DNA from: Paenibacillus rigui
GTDB taxonomy: Bacteria > Bacillota > Bacilli > Paenibacillales > NBRC-103111
NCBI RefSeq assembly: GCF_002234615.1
Contig: NZ_NMQW01000016.1
Location: forward strand, 1 to 62,228
Length of the DNA stretch: 62,228 nucleotides
Direction: 5' to 3'
Shown here: one piece after another, positions 44,466 to 55,373 of the stretch
Layout of the letters: every line of letters starts with the position of its first letter
Position numbering within the stretch: the stretch's first letter is position 1
Translations under genes and position numbers: made by a program
Notes under the pieces: model-generated
What the model was told of the DNA's origin: nothing
What the model saw: only the letters and a program-made list of their open reading frames with translations
Databases searched by the model: none

Positions 44466-45380
44466 TCAGCCTGTGAATTCCCCGTTCGCCCTGCGGTATT
44501 CACTCGGCGACAAGCCCGACCAGCGCTTGAACTGGCGGCTGAAGTGGGCGATGTCCCTGTAGCCGAGAATAGACGCAATATGCTGCACCGACAGCCGGGG
44601 GTTGGCAAGCAGCAGCTTGGCTTCATGCAGCACCAGCTCGGATAAATAGACGCGCGGCGATAGGCCGAACACGTGCCGGAACACGCGGTTGCAGTGGGAG
44701 GTGCTGATCCCGAGCTTGGAGGCGATGTCGTCGATGCCGTAATGCTGCTCGACGGCAACGCCCTGCTTGAATTGCTGGGTGACGAGAGCCTGCAGCTGCG
44801 TTTGGATCTGATGCGCCAGCTCCATTTTCTCATAGGCTGGGGACGCGATCAGCTCGGCTTCATTGGAGATAGCTTCCCAGAGGTGGCCGAACAGCTCGAA
44901 TATGGCCGATTGCAGCCGCATTCGCTGGGCCATCGTCTTGTTATCAGGCTGTCCTGCAATTTCGATCAGCTTGGACATGACCGGCTGCACCCGACGGGTG
45001 ACCGGGCTGGCGTTTGCAAACAGCACTTGCTGCATCCGGCTCAACAGGGAGAGGAAGATTTTATCGTCAATGTCGAAATGAATGCAGAAATAGGTGAAAG
45101 GCTCGCCGTTGCCGCTTCGGCTGGAGTGGACGTCACCTGGCCGGAGCAGCATTAAATCCCCGGCTTGCTGTGTGTAACCACGGCCGTTGACGGTCATGAG
45201 CTGCTCGCCTTCGAGCAAATAATTGATTTCATATTGGGGATGCTCGTGAACCGGATAATCCCAGCTGCCGTCCACGCGGCGAAGATGCATGCCGAACAGA
45301 TTCACGGTTGTTTTCACGTCCGGCAGCATGATCTCGTTCAAGCTTTGCCCCAGCGCGGGAGGGATGAAGGATGCGGACAC
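44466..45380 (-). CDS. AraC-family regulator of the xylan-oligosaccharide genes
   Basis: About 304 residues from the GTG at 45380, 8 nt after AGAGGAG; a TTG seven codons earlier is also in frame. An N-terminal cupin (HEHPQYEINYLLEGEQLMTVNGRGY) binds the signal. Two helix-turn-helix units follow (IDDIASKLGISTSHCNRVFRHVFG and SVQHIASILGYRDIAHFSRQFKRWSGLSPSEYR). It diverges from the GH52 gene, and two GGWCAACCGTRA repeats lie between them, so it probably activates GH52/GH67 expression. Confidence 0.9.
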   Translation of the reverse strand: MSASFIPPALGQSLNEIMLPDVKTTVNLFGMHLRRVDGSWDYPVHEHPQYEINYLLEGEQLMTVNGRGYTQQAGDLMLLRPGDVHSSRSGNGEPFTYFCIHFDIDDKIFLSLLSRMQQVLFANASPVTRRVQPVMSKLIEIAGQPDNKTMAQRMRLQSAIFELFGHLWEAISNEAELIASPAYEKMELAHQIQTQLQALVTQQFKQGVAVEQHYGIDDIASKLGISTSHCNRVFRHVFGLSPRVYLSELVLHEAKLLLANPRLSVQHIASILGYRDIAHFSRQFKRWSGLSPSEYRRANGEFTG

Positions 45381-45463
45381 AGTACATGCTCCTCTGCTCA
45401 AAATAATACGTTCGAATCCAGTATACCGGATTCAGCCCGATTTGGGTAAATTTTTGATCGATT

Positions 45464-45537
45464 TGACAATGGTCAACCGTAAGCAGTGCATGCTAGGATG
45501 AACATGAGCTAGGGGTCGTACAACGGACAACCGTGAA
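45464..45537. promoter_or_regulatory. Putative AraC operator: palindrome and direct repeats
   Basis: TTGACAATGGTCAA (45463-45476) is a palindrome. GGTCAACCGTAAG (45471-45483) recurs as GGACAACCGTGAAG (45525-45538), 54 bp apart, about five helical turns. Two direct half-sites spaced by whole turns suit an AraC dimer. The region lies between the divergent AraC and GH52 genes. Confidence 0.5.
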
Positions 45538-45552
45538 GGAAGGGGTAATTAC

Positions 45553-47742
45553 ATGACGAAACGTCATCTTTTTTTCAATGCACAGCACTCGCCTATCGGG
45601 GCATTTGCCAGCTTTACACTAGGGTTTCGCGGAAAAAACGGCGGTTTGGGTCTGGAGCTCGGCAAACCGGCTGATCAAAATATGTATATCGGCTTTCAAT
45701 CCCGGGATGGCAGCTTTTACGAAGCTCTGCCATTTTTTGAAACGGTCGAGGATGAAAGCGCTAGATACGATGTGGAGAAACAGGAAGAAAAGGATAAAGG
45801 TACTTCAGGAGCCATGCCTACCTCCCGAACGGAGGAGGACGGCTCTGCGCTTCCGAAGCTTATTCCTTTCCGCAGTGAAGCGATCTCCCGTACCTTCAAG
45901 ACGGGAACGGATACGTGGCAGGCGGGAGATTTGACCTTCCGCCTGTATTCGCCCGTCCGCCCGGTCCCCGAGCCGGGGCAGGCGGATGCGGAAGCGCTGA
46001 AGGCGGCGCTCGTCCCGGCGGTGTTCGCCGAGCTGACGCTGGACAATACGCTGGGGACTTCGGCACGGCGGGCTTTTTTCGGCTACCAGGGGAACGATCC
46101 GTACAGCGCGATGCGCCGGTTGCAGGATACGAGCGACGGTCAGCTGATTGGCGTCGGGCAAGGCCGCATGACCGCTATTGTCACCAAGGATGAGGGAACG
46201 ACGTCGGCGCTTGGATTTACGATAGAGAAGCTTCTCGGCGAAAAGCTGCCGCACAACCTGGCCTTCGGTCTCGGAGGCACGGGCGCTATTCTGATGGACG
46301 TTCCGGCTGGGGAGACGCGGACCTATCGGTTTGCAGTTTGCTTCTACCGTGGAGGAATCGTGACGGCAGGCATGGATGCATCGTATTACTACACCCGTTT
46401 TTTCAATAATATAGAGGAAACAGCCCATTATGCGTTGGACCATTTCACGGAGCTGACAGAGTCCTGCCTGGCTGCAGACCAGTGGATCGATAATGCCAAC
46501 CTGTCGGAGGATCAGAGGTTTATGCTGGCTCATGCGATTCACAGCTACTACGGCAGCACGCAGCTGCTGGAGACAGACGGCGAGCCGCTCTGGATCGTTA
46601 ATGAGGGCGAATACCGGATGATGAACACGCTCGATCTGACGGCGGATCAGTTGTATTATGAGCTGATGATGAATCCATGGACCGTCCGCAACGAGCTGGA
46701 GCTGTTCGTGAACCGGTACAGCTATGAGGATAAGGTGCGCTTTCCGGGAGAGGACACGGAATACCCGGGGGGGATTTCGTTCACCCATGATGTGGGTGTT
46801 GCGAATGTGTTTTCACGCCCGCAGTACTCGGCTTACGAGCTGGCGGGAATTGACGATTGTTTCTCGTATATGAGCCACGAGGAGCTGGTGAACTGGCTGT
46901 GCTGCGCGCTCGTCTACATCGAACAGACGAAGGATCAGCCGTTTAAACAGCGGATGCTGCCTGTTATTCAGGCTTGCTTTGAAAGCATGCTGAACCGGGA
47001 TCATCCGGAAGCGGACAAACGCAATGGCTTGATGGGACTCGACAGCAGCCGTACACAGGGCGGCGCGGAGATTACGACGTATGACAGTCTGGATGTATCG
47101 CTCGGCCAATCGCGCAACAACATTTATCTCGCAGGCAAGTGCTGGGCGGTCTACGTTGCATTGGAGCGGCTGTTCCAGCTGGAGGGGCTTCCGCAGCTGT
47201 CCGGGCAGGCAGGCTCACAGGCGGACAAATGCGCTGCATCGGTGGCGGCCCAGCTGACCGAGCAAGGCTACATTCCGGCAGTCATCGGGGAAAATAACGA
47301 TTCGCGGATAATTCCGGCGATTGAGGGCCTGGTGTTCCCGTATTTTACAGGCTGCCAGGAGGCATTGAACCCGAATGGACGGTTCGCTTCTTATTTGCAG
47401 GCGCTGCAAACCCATCTGAACACGGTGCTGGTAAAAGGCATCTGCTTATTTGAAGACGGAGCGTGGAAGCTGTCCTCTACGAGTAAAAATTCGTGGCTTA
47501 GCAAAATTTATTTATCACAATTTATCGCCCGGGAAATGATGGGCTTGCCTTGGGATGAGCAGGGTGCAGCTGCGGATGCCGCCCATGTGAATTGGCTCCT
47601 GCATCCGGAATTGTCGTACTGGTGCTGGAGCGATCAAATACTGGACGGCTTGATTATCGGCAGTAAATATTATCCGCGCGGCGTATCCGCGATCCTGTGG
47701 CTGCTGGAAGGAAGAGAAGATAAGCGGCTTGTGCAGCAATAG
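45553..47742 (+). CDS. GH52 beta-xylosidase
   Basis: 729 residues, matching the GH52 family from its first line ([21 protein letters not shown]). It contains [20 protein letters not shown] with the nucleophile Glu (Glu335 in the Geobacillus enzyme) and the block with [20 protein letters not shown] carrying the acid/base Asp. No signal peptide, so it acts inside the cell, releasing xylose from imported xylo-oligosaccharides. An acidic insert of about 25 residues near position 80 ([15 protein letters not shown]) is unlike the usual sequence. AAGGAAGGGG precedes the ATG. Confidence 0.94.
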   Translation: MTKRHLFFNAQHSPIGAFASFTLGFRGKNGGLGLELGKPADQNMYIGFQSRDGSFYEALPFFETVEDESARYDVEKQEEKDKGTSGAMPTSRTEEDGSALPKLIPFRSEAISRTFKTGTDTWQAGDLTFRLYSPVRPVPEPGQADAEALKAALVPAVFAELTLDNTLGTSARRAFFGYQGNDPYSAMRRLQDTSDGQLIGVGQGRMTAIVTKDEGTTSALGFTIEKLLGEKLPHNLAFGLGGTGAILMDVPAGETRTYRFAVCFYRGGIVTAGMDASYYYTRFFNNIEETAHYALDHFTELTESCLAADQWIDNANLSEDQRFMLAHAIHSYYGSTQLLETDGEPLWIVNEGEYRMMNTLDLTADQLYYELMMNPWTVRNELELFVNRYSYEDKVRFPGEDTEYPGGISFTHDVGVANVFSRPQYSAYELAGIDDCFSYMSHEELVNWLCCALVYIEQTKDQPFKQRMLPVIQACFESMLNRDHPEADKRNGLMGLDSSRTQGGAEITTYDSLDVSLGQSRNNIYLAGKCWAVYVALERLFQLEGLPQLSGQAGSQADKCAASVAAQLTEQGYIPAVIGENNDSRIIPAIEGLVFPYFTGCQEALNPNGRFASYLQALQTHLNTVLVKGICLFEDGAWKLSSTSKNSWLSKIYLSQFIAREMMGLPWDEQGAAADAAHVNWLLHPELSYWCWSDQILDGLIIGSKYYPRGVSAILWLLEGREDKRLVQQ

Positions 47743-47754
47743 CAATAAGCGGGG

Positions 47755-47881
47755 GCTCACAGCACAGTGTTGTGAGCAGCAAGAGCTTTGCATGGCGGCG
47801 GTCGGCCACGGCAACAGGTAGAAGGAACAACCGGATATCCTGCGGTGGCCGATTGCGCCAGGCCAACTACGCCATCCTGGC
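47755..47881 (+). other. Structured spacer between GH52 and GH67 genes
   Basis: Three GC-rich hairpins follow each other: GCTCACA/TGTGAGC (47755-47777), CGGCCAC/GTGGCCG (47803-47851) and GCCAGG/CCTGGC (47857-47881). None has a T run. The spacer is about 200 nt long, unusual within an operon, and may stabilise or separate the two messages. Confidence 0.4.
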
Positions 47882-47942
47882 AGGGAGCTGGTGTTTTACA
47901 CGGGGGGAGCCCGCTGACTGGACATACAAGGAGGACGTAAAC

Positions 47943-50054
47943 ATGAGTAACCGTGTGAACACGGTGCCGGGCGATCCTATACAAGCAGGATATAAAGCCT
48001 GGCTGAACTATAAAAGGATAGAGCCCGGCGAAAGCAATGAGTCGCCGGCAGCATGGTGCAGCCGGATTGCTGTAAACGACAAAAGCTCGAGTGTGGTGAT
48101 GGATTCGGCCGTGTCAGAGCTGATCCGGGGGATCGAAGCGATGCTGGGCCGCAAGCCGGTAATCGTTAGCCTCGAAGAGGCGGCAGCCGGTGAAGGCGGG
48201 TACCTCATCATCGGCACGTGGGACGAAGGCGGTGCGCTTCTCGACCGGACGTTCGACGGGCAGGCCCACCAAGCTATAGGGCCGGAAGGCTATGCGATCC
48301 GGACGAACCGGGCGGAGAGGTGCATCGCTATTGGCGCGCAGACGGACGCGGGTGTGCTGTATGGCGTATTCGCCTTCCTGCGCCTGTTTGGAACGGGAAG
48401 CGCAATGGACTCGTTGGACCTGACGGATCATCCGGTCAACAGTCTGCGCATGATGAACCAATGGGACAACATCGACGGCAGTATTGAGCGGGGCTATGCC
48501 GGGAAATCGATTTTTTATGCAGATCATGAGATTACGACGGATCATGAGCGTGTACGTGATTATGCGAGGCTGCTGGCCTCGACAGGCATCAATGCCATTG
48601 CGATTAACAATGTGAACGTCCATCAATTTGAGACGATGTTTTTGACCGACCGGTATTTGCCGGCTATTGCCGGGCTCGCAGCGATTTTCCGGGCCTACGG
48701 GATCAAGCTGTTCCTGAGCATCAACTATGCAAGCCCGATCGAGATCGGCGGCTTGACGACAGCCGACCCTCTGGACGCTGATGTTCGTCAATGGTGGAAA
48801 GAGAAGGCGGCTGAGGTGTACGCCGCGATTCCGGACTTCGGGGGCTTTCTGGTGAAGGCCGATTCGGAGAACCGTCCGGGGCCCTTCAGCTATGGCCGGG
48901 ACCATGCCGATGGCTCCAATATGCTGGCCGAAGCGCTGCTGCCATACGGAGGGATCGTCATCTGGCGCTGCTTCGTGTATAACTGCAAGCAGGATTGGCG
49001 CGATCGCGCGACGGATCGGGCGCGGGCGGCGTATGATCATTTCAAGCCGTTGGACGGGCGGTTTATGGACAATGTGATTTTACAGGTGAAGAACGGGCCG
49101 ATGGACTTTCAAGTTCGGGAAGGCGTTTCACCGCTGTTCGGTGCCATGGAGAAAACGAACCTGATGATCGAGTTCCAGATCACGCAGGAATATACGGGCC
49201 AGCAGCGCCACCTCTGCTACCTCGTTCCGCAGTGGAAGGAAGTGCTCGACTTCGAAACGTATGCCCAAGGCGAAGGCTCGACCGTGAAGCGCGTGGTGGA
49301 CGGCTCCTTATACGGGAACCGGCACAGCGGCTTTGCAGCGGTGTCCAATATCGGCAGCGACGCCAATTGGACAGGGCATTTGCTGGCTCAGGCGAACCTG
49401 TACGGGTATGGCCGCTTGGCCTGGAATCCTGAGCTGCCGGCGGAGCAAATCGCTGAGGAATGGATTCAGCAGGTATTCGGTGCCTGCAACAAGAAGCTGG
49501 TGCAGACGATCCTCGGCATGCTGATGGCTTCGTGGAGCATTTATGAATCGTACACGTCTCCGCTTGGCGTCGGTTGGATGGTTAACCCGGATCACCATTA
49601 TGGGCCGAATGTGGACGGCTATGAGTATTCGAAGTGGGGAACGTACCATTTTGCGGACCTGCATGGTATCGGGGTCGATCGGACGATGAAGACGGGGACG
49701 GGCTATACCGGCCAATACCAGGGGCCCAATGTGGAGCTGTATGAATCCGTCGCCACCTGTCCGGATGAGCTGCTGCTGTTCTTCCACCATGTGCCGTACA
49801 CGCACGTGCTTCATTCCGGTAAAACCGTAATTCAGCATATTTACGACACCCATTTCGAGGGGGTGGAGCGGGCGGAGCAGCTGAAGGAAGCCTGGGCCTC
49901 CCTGAATGAAGGGATGGACCCGTCCTTGTTCGCGCAGGTGGCTGACCGGCTGGCCGAGCAGGCGGTTCATGCCAGGGAGTGGCGCGATATCGTCAACACG
50001 TACTTTTACCGCAAGAGCGGTATCCCGGACGCCCGCGGCCGGACAATTTATTAA
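47943..50054 (+). CDS. aguA: GH67 alpha-glucuronidase
   Basis: 703 residues from the ATG at 47943, 8 nt after AGGAGG. GH67 blocks are clear: [42 protein letters not shown] and [15 protein letters not shown], which hold the catalytic carboxylates. A conserved C-terminal part follows ([20 protein letters not shown]). It removes (methyl)glucuronic acid from the non-reducing end of aldouronic xylo-oligosaccharides. No signal peptide. It works after uptake and before GH52, its upstream neighbour. Confidence 0.95.
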   Translation: MSNRVNTVPGDPIQAGYKAWLNYKRIEPGESNESPAAWCSRIAVNDKSSSVVMDSAVSELIRGIEAMLGRKPVIVSLEEAAAGEGGYLIIGTWDEGGALLDRTFDGQAHQAIGPEGYAIRTNRAERCIAIGAQTDAGVLYGVFAFLRLFGTGSAMDSLDLTDHPVNSLRMMNQWDNIDGSIERGYAGKSIFYADHEITTDHERVRDYARLLASTGINAIAINNVNVHQFETMFLTDRYLPAIAGLAAIFRAYGIKLFLSINYASPIEIGGLTTADPLDADVRQWWKEKAAEVYAAIPDFGGFLVKADSENRPGPFSYGRDHADGSNMLAEALLPYGGIVIWRCFVYNCKQDWRDRATDRARAAYDHFKPLDGRFMDNVILQVKNGPMDFQVREGVSPLFGAMEKTNLMIEFQITQEYTGQQRHLCYLVPQWKEVLDFETYAQGEGSTVKRVVDGSLYGNRHSGFAAVSNIGSDANWTGHLLAQANLYGYGRLAWNPELPAEQIAEEWIQQVFGACNKKLVQTILGMLMASWSIYESYTSPLGVGWMVNPDHHYGPNVDGYEYSKWGTYHFADLHGIGVDRTMKTGTGYTGQYQGPNVELYESVATCPDELLLFFHHVPYTHVLHSGKTVIQHIYDTHFEGVERAEQLKEAWASLNEGMDPSLFAQVADRLAEQAVHAREWRDIVNTYFYRKSGIPDARGRTIY

Positions 50055-50062
50055 ATATCCAG

Positions 50063-50092
50063 AGAAGCTGGCCCTTTGAGGCGGCTTCTTTT
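50063..50092 (+). terminator. Terminator after aguA
   Basis: AGAAGC pairs with GCTTCT, with inner GCC/GGC, followed by a T-rich run; 9 nt after the stop. Confidence 0.8.
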
Positions 50093-50203
50093 TCTTTTTT
50101 CGTAATATTTTAAAAGAATTCGAGGATTCCTCTCATTTAGCCCTCGTCTGCCAGCTTATATAATGAAATTACAGAAGACGAGATTAACTTATGAGGTGAT
50201 TGT

Positions 50204-51166
50204 ATGAACCGTACCGCTGCAGCCTCCCTTCCGGAGTCCCAGGCTGCCCCCAAGCGCCGCTCCTCTCTCAAACGATGGGACGCGCCGATCGCAGGCTATT
50301 TATTTATTATGCCGTGGCTGCTTGGCTTTATTGGCCTGACCGCTTATCCTATGGTGCTATCGCTATATTACTCTTTCACGGATTATACGTTAATGGAGCC
50401 GATCCAATGGGTCGGACTGCGGAATTATGCGAAAATTTTTACGGCCGACGATAAATTCATTACATCGGTCAAGGTGACGTTCCTGTATGTGCTGGCCTCC
50501 GTGCCGTTGAAGCTTATCGCTGCGCTGCTTGTGGCCATTCTATTGAACAAAGCGGTGAGAGGCATCTCAGCCTACCGCTCGGCCATCTATTTCCCTTCTC
50601 TTATCGGGGGCAGCATCGCCGTATCGCTGCTGTGGAGCAACATGTTCGGGGTCGACGGGTTTTTCAATAAAATCCTCGGCGTGTTCGGGATTCAGGGAAA
50701 AGGCTGGATTACGGACCCGCATACAGCGCTCTGGTCGCTCATTCTGCTTACCGTGTGGCAGTTCGGCTCGTCGATGGTCATCTTCCTAGCGGGCCTGAAG
50801 CAAATTCCGAACGACCTGTATGAGGCGTCAGGGGTCGACGGGGCGGGCAAGCTGGTTCAATTTTTCAAAATTACGCTGCCGATGCTGTCGCCGACGATTT
50901 ATTTTAACCTCATTATGGGGGTTATCAATGCATTCCAAATGTTCACATCGGCCTATGTCATAACGAACGGCGGACCGATGAACTCGACCTTCGTCTATGC
51001 TATGTATTTGTACGAGCGGGCGTTTAGCCGCTATCAGCTGGGTTATGCCTCGGCACTGGCCTGGATTATGCTGCTGATGATCGTGGTTGTGGCGGCGGTC
51101 ATTGCGGGAACGTCAAAATACTGGGTGTTTTATGAGGCAGAGACAGGGGGGCGCAAACGGAAATGA
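50204..51166 (+). CDS. Sugar ABC transporter permease (MalF/LplB type)
   Basis: 320 residues, six membrane helices after a short basic N-terminus. The EAA loop reads EASGVDGAGKLVQFFKITLP. It pairs with the next permease (the stop overlaps its ATG). A TATAAT box lies about 50 nt upstream. Context points to aldouronic or xylo-oligosaccharide import, comparable to LplB/YtcP-type systems. GAGGTG precedes the ATG. Confidence 0.93.
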   Translation: MNRTAAASLPESQAAPKRRSSLKRWDAPIAGYLFIMPWLLGFIGLTAYPMVLSLYYSFTDYTLMEPIQWVGLRNYAKIFTADDKFITSVKVTFLYVLASVPLKLIAALLVAILLNKAVRGISAYRSAIYFPSLIGGSIAVSLLWSNMFGVDGFFNKILGVFGIQGKGWITDPHTALWSLILLTVWQFGSSMVIFLAGLKQIPNDLYEASGVDGAGKLVQFFKITLPMLSPTIYFNLIMGVINAFQMFTSAYVITNGGPMNSTFVYAMYLYERAFSRYQLGYASALAWIMLLMIVVVAAVIAGTSKYWVFYEAETGGRKRK

Positions 51167-52005
51167 ACACGAAAGCACAAAAGAAGGTACATCACATCGT
51201 ATTGACTTTATTCAGTCTGCTTATGATCTATCCGGTTATCTGGTGGATTGGCGCCTCCTTGAAGTCGAACAGCGAGCTGAGCTCACCGGGCCTATTTCCT
51301 TCCGTCCCCCAATGGAGCAACTTTACGGACGGCTGGAAGGCGATTCCGGGGCATACGTTTACGGACTTTTATATCAATACGTTCGGGCTTGAGCTTGCCG
51401 TCATGATCACGACGCTCATTTCTTGTACGCTGGTGGCTTTCGGCTTCGGCCGGTTGGATTTTCCTCTCAAGAAGTTTTGGTTCTCCTTGCTGATGGTTAC
51501 CCTGATGCTGCCGGGACAGGTGTTGATTATTCCGCAGTATGCGATGTTTCATCAGCTGGGGTGGGTCAATACGTACCTGCCGTTTATCGTTCCCCATCTG
51601 CTGGCAAGCGGCGCCGGCGGCACGTTCTTCGTGTTCCTGCTCATTCAGTTTGTGCGCGGCATTCCTCCCGAGCTGGACGAGTCGGCCAAAATGGACGGCT
51701 GCTCCTGGTTCGGCATTTATTGGCGGATTGTGATGCCTCTGACGATCCCTGCTATCGTGACGGTCATGATCTTCTGCTTCCTGTGGAACTGGGATGATTT
51801 CCTCGGGCATCTGCTCTATATTAACTCGGTGGACAAATATACCGTTGGCCTGGCGCTCCGAATGATTAACGATTCCCAAGCAGGGCAGCAGTGGGGGCAG
51901 CTTCTGGCAATGTCCCTCGTGTCGATCATACCGGCCACATTAGTGTTCTTGTTCGCACAAAAGTACTTTGTCGAAGGAATTGCGAAGTCCGGGATAAAAG
52001 GATAA
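51163..52005 (+). CDS. Sugar ABC transporter permease (MalG/LplC type)
   Basis: 280 residues, six membrane helices, EAA loop DESAKMDGCSWFGIYWRIVMP. Overlaps the previous gene by 4 nt (ATGA). No ATPase gene is in the cluster; such importers in Bacillota usually share a general ATPase such as MsmX encoded elsewhere. Confidence 0.93.
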   Translation: MNTKAQKKVHHIVLTLFSLLMIYPVIWWIGASLKSNSELSSPGLFPSVPQWSNFTDGWKAIPGHTFTDFYINTFGLELAVMITTLISCTLVAFGFGRLDFPLKKFWFSLLMVTLMLPGQVLIIPQYAMFHQLGWVNTYLPFIVPHLLASGAGGTFFVFLLIQFVRGIPPELDESAKMDGCSWFGIYWRIVMPLTIPAIVTVMIFCFLWNWDDFLGHLLYINSVDKYTVGLALRMINDSQAGQQWGQLLAMSLVSIIPATLVFLFAQKYFVEGIAKSGIKG

Positions 52006-52094
52006 AATAAGGCGGAGAAAGCGACGAATCCATTCGTTGCTTTTTCCTCTTTGCGGGTGCATATATAATAAGGACAGCGGAGGAGGGAAGCCGC

Positions 52095-53891
52095 ATGAAC
52101 AATCCGTTCAAGAAATATAAAATCGACAATCTCTTCTTTCGTGGCTTTGCCGGGCTTATGATCGTGGTACTGGGCTGCACGGTATGGGCGAGCTACGGTA
52201 TTTCTTCCAAGGAGCTGGTGAAATCCACGTCCTATTACCAGCAGCAGCTGCTGGATGAATTGAACAGCGAAATTTCGGCACGTCTCCTTACGATTGAGCA
52301 AATCTCGCTGTCTACGTCTCGTGACGATGAGGTCATCACTTTATTGACGGGCAAAAAGGACGATTTCGACCGATACCGCCGATCACGAAGCGTGGAGCAG
52401 ACATTGGCGAATTTAACGTACTCCATTCCGCTTATTCAGGGAATTGATCTTTATATGGACCGCCCGGTTCAGGGCGATTCGAAGAACTATATCCAGCTCC
52501 GCGACCGGAGCGATGCGGCAGGGCAGGTGTGGTATCCGCTGCTGCAGAACAGCGATTTTGCCTGGTCGCGAGAGCACCCTGTCCCAAGCGTTCAGGGGGA
52601 TGTGCCTGTTCTAAGCTTTATCCGCAAAATCATGTTTGACGATAAATATTTAGGCATTCTGGTCATTCACGTGAAGGCTGACAGCATCAAATCGATTCTG
52701 GCCGGGCATTCCTCGGCGGCTGACCGGATCATGATCGATGCGCAGGGACAGCAGCTTCTGGGCATCGGTGAGCTGCCGAAGCAGCCGGAGCTTTTCCAGT
52801 GGATGGACGAGCTGAACGGCCAATCCGGCTCTACACGGACGCATGGCAAGTACAACATGAGCGACTCGTTGCTCGTCTATTCCAAGCTCGCCGATTCGAA
52901 CTGGACGCTGGTGGAGATGACCCCCTGGAAGCAAATTACGGCAGGAAGCCTTAGATTGGCGGAGGTCATCGGCGTGATCGGCATTGCTGCCATCTTGCTG
53001 ACGCTGCTGCTCACGCATTGGCTGAGCCGTCAATTTACGAAGCCTATCAAGCAGTTAGTCGGTGCGATGAGCTCCTACACCGTGGGAGGCAGTAATACGG
53101 AGCTTCCCGCAGACTATACGAATGAGTTCGGCTATTTATTCTCCGGCTATCGGAAGCAGAACGAACGCATCGAAGAGCTGTATTTGTCGCTGCAGCGGCG
53201 GCATGAGCAGCAGCGCAAGGCCGAGATGGAAGCGCTGCAGGCAAACATTAATCCTCATTTCCTGTACAACACGCTGGATCAGCTGAATTGGATGGCCATT
53301 GCCAAGGGACAGGATGAAATGAGCCGCATTCTGGAGCTGATGGGCCGCATGTTCCGAATCGGGCTGTCCAACGGGGAAAGCTTCATTACGCTGGAAGAGG
53401 AGGTACAGCATGTCAGGTGCTACCTCGAAATTCAGCAGCTTCGCTGGGGGACGGGATTGGAGTATGCCGTACACAGCTCAGTGCCGATGCAGCAGCTGTA
53501 TTTGCCCAAGCTGACGCTGCAGCCTTTTGTCGAGAATGCAATTGTCCATGGCTTCAATACCCGGAGCGAGGGGCGGATCGACCTTTATTTTAGAGAAGAG
53601 CAAGACCGGATTATGATCACGATTGAGGACAATGGCGTCGGGCTGCAGAAGGAGCCTGCGACTGCGGCGGCCTCTGCCAAGCGGCGTACCGGAGGCTACG
53701 GCATACGCAACGTAAAGGAACGCATCGCGGCCTATTTCGGCGCAAGCTACGGAGTGAAGATCGAAGAGAGGACGGAGGGGGGAACGCGGGTTACGGTTAC
53801 GCTGCCCAGGCTGCAGGAGCGGCCCGCGCAGACACACGGCGAGCAGCAGGCTGCGGTATCCAATAGTTCGGATAATATTATAACAAATTGA
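52095..53891 (+). CDS. YesM-type sensor histidine kinase
   Basis: 598 residues. Membrane helices at about 15-35 and 290-312 enclose an extracellular sensor domain. A HAMP-like segment (RQFTKPIKQLVGAMSSY) follows, then the His_kinase domain with His388 in NINPHFLYNTLDQL, then the ATPase core (QPFVENAIVHG, IEDNGVGL, GGYGIRNVKERI). It probably senses the sugar-bound lipoprotein or the sugar and phosphorylates the response regulator at 55374. Lies 89 nt after the permease. Confidence 0.93.
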   Translation: MNNPFKKYKIDNLFFRGFAGLMIVVLGCTVWASYGISSKELVKSTSYYQQQLLDELNSEISARLLTIEQISLSTSRDDEVITLLTGKKDDFDRYRRSRSVEQTLANLTYSIPLIQGIDLYMDRPVQGDSKNYIQLRDRSDAAGQVWYPLLQNSDFAWSREHPVPSVQGDVPVLSFIRKIMFDDKYLGILVIHVKADSIKSILAGHSSAADRIMIDAQGQQLLGIGELPKQPELFQWMDELNGQSGSTRTHGKYNMSDSLLVYSKLADSNWTLVEMTPWKQITAGSLRLAEVIGVIGIAAILLTLLLTHWLSRQFTKPIKQLVGAMSSYTVGGSNTELPADYTNEFGYLFSGYRKQNERIEELYLSLQRRHEQQRKAEMEALQANINPHFLYNTLDQLNWMAIAKGQDEMSRILELMGRMFRIGLSNGESFITLEEEVQHVRCYLEIQQLRWGTGLEYAVHSSVPMQQLYLPKLTLQPFVENAIVHGFNTRSEGRIDLYFREEQDRIMITIEDNGVGLQKEPATAAASAKRRTGGYGIRNVKERIAAYFGASYGVKIEERTEGGTRVTVTLPRLQERPAQTHGEQQAAVSNSSDNIITN

Positions 53892-53970
53892 GCATCTTTC
53901 ATATATAAACGGCCTGGAGGAGTTGCTACTATAGAAGTAAGGAAAGCATCTTTACCTACAGGGGGATTGA

Positions 53971-55272
53971 ATGTACATGAGCAATTGGAAACGTTCTCTT
54001 ACAGTCTTGGTCACTGCTGCCGCATTGACTGCTTCGTTGGCGGCTTGCGGTAATAAGGGCGATGCCGGGACCAAAAGCACGGAAACCTCAAGCAATAGTG
54101 GGACAGCGAAGCTGCGAATCATGTGGTGGGGTTCACAAGACCGGCATGAAGCAACACTGGCCGCGATTGAATTGTATAAAAAAAGCCATCCGAACGTCAC
54201 CTTCGAGCCGGAATATTCCGGAATGGACGGCTATTTGGACAAGCTGTCGACCCAAGCGGCAGCGGGCAATGCGCCGGATATTTTTCAATTGGATCCAGGC
54301 TGGGTGTCCGATTGGGCGGGCCGTAACCAGCTGGCTGATTTATCAAGCCTGAACACGTCCAAAATCGATCCGAAGCTTTTATCTTCGGGCCAAAGCAAGG
54401 GCAAACAAGTAGCCCTCCCGCTTGGATTCGTAGCGCAGGGTATGATCTATGACAAGGCTGCTCTGACGAAGCTTGGCATTGCGGCACCGAAGAACGGCTG
54501 GACATGGGACGATTTCTTCCAGATGGCCAAGGAATCGAAAGGCAAGCTGCCGCAGGGCCAGTACTTTACGAAGGACTTTGCGGGCGACTATTTTGCTTAC
54601 AGCGGCTTCCAATATGCCAAAGGCAAGGGCCAGGTTGTCACGAATGACGGTAAATTCAATATCGACAAGGATACGTTCCTCGAGTGGACGAAGAAGTTTG
54701 AGGAATTACGCAAGGAAGGGATTGTGCCTCCGGCGGATGTGAATGCCTCGGACAAAGAGTTCGATCCGAAGATGGACCTGATGGTGTCCGGTAAAATCAT
54801 GTTCCGTCTCAGCTTTTCCAACAATTACGCATCCTGGAATAGCTTGAAGGAAGGCGCATACGCGCTCGTTACGATGCCTCGCGGCAAAGAGGCGGGCGGC
54901 TGGCTGAAGCCGTCGATGTTCTTTGGGGTGTCTCCGGTATCCAAAAATGCGGAAGAAGCCAAGAAGTTCGTCGACTGGTTCTTGAACGATCCGGAGGCAG
55001 CCAAAATATTGGTGACCAAGCGAGGTATGCCGGTGAACAGCGATATCGTCACGGCTCTGACTCCGGGCTTAAGCGATGTGGACAAGGCTGGTGTGGAGCT
55101 ACTAGAAGCAACCAAGAAGGACGGACAGACGTTCAGTCCAGGCGCCAAAGGCTGGACGAACTTTATCGATAAAGATTGGAAGCTTGTGCGCGATGAGCTC
55201 AGCTTTGGCAAAACAACGCCGGAAGCAGCGTTCGACAAGCTGAAATCAGCGGCGCAGGAATACGAAAAATAA
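53971..55272 (+). CDS. Sugar-binding lipoprotein of the ABC transporter
   Basis: 433 residues. The lipobox is LAAC with Cys26, preceded by a basic start and hydrophobic helix. Mature protein is a family-1 solute-binding protein (MWWGSQDRHEATLAAIELYKKSHPNVTFEPEYSGMDGYLDKLSTQ, cited here as a region). AGGGGG precedes the ATG. It delivers oligosaccharides to the two permeases. Promoter-like sequence before it suggests extra expression, usual for binding proteins. Confidence 0.92.
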   Translation: MYMSNWKRSLTVLVTAAALTASLAACGNKGDAGTKSTETSSNSGTAKLRIMWWGSQDRHEATLAAIELYKKSHPNVTFEPEYSGMDGYLDKLSTQAAAGNAPDIFQLDPGWVSDWAGRNQLADLSSLNTSKIDPKLLSSGQSKGKQVALPLGFVAQGMIYDKAALTKLGIAAPKNGWTWDDFFQMAKESKGKLPQGQYFTKDFAGDYFAYSGFQYAKGKGQVVTNDGKFNIDKDTFLEWTKKFEELRKEGIVPPADVNASDKEFDPKMDLMVSGKIMFRLSFSNNYASWNSLKEGAYALVTMPRGKEAGGWLKPSMFFGVSPVSKNAEEAKKFVDWFLNDPEAAKILVTKRGMPVNSDIVTALTPGLSDVDKAGVELLEATKKDGQTFSPGAKGWTNFIDKDWKLVRDELSFGKTTPEAAFDKLKSAAQEYEK

Positions 55273-55285
55273 TTGGCAAGCGGCA

Positions 55286-55322
55286 AGCCAAGCCCGGACA
55301 TCTGAAGGTCCAGGGCCTGGCT
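55286..55322 (+). other. Hairpin between the binding-protein and response-regulator genes
   Basis: AGCCA, GCCC and GGAC pair in order with GTCC, GGGC and TGGCT, with one bulge and one mismatch. No T run. It probably stabilises the upstream message or reduces readthrough, so that the lipoprotein is made in excess. Confidence 0.6.
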
Positions 55323-55373
55323 GCTTTGCCGTTTCCACCGGCATCGGCCAAGGATGGAGGAGGGAGTAAGGGC

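Noticed and set aside
45805-46788. Antisense open frame of 327 codons over the GH52 gene
   Set aside because: It mirrors the strong codon bias of the real gene, has no ribosome binding site and no family resemblance. The same holds for long antisense frames at 19903-20586, 39928-40623, 48114-49040 and 49308-49970.
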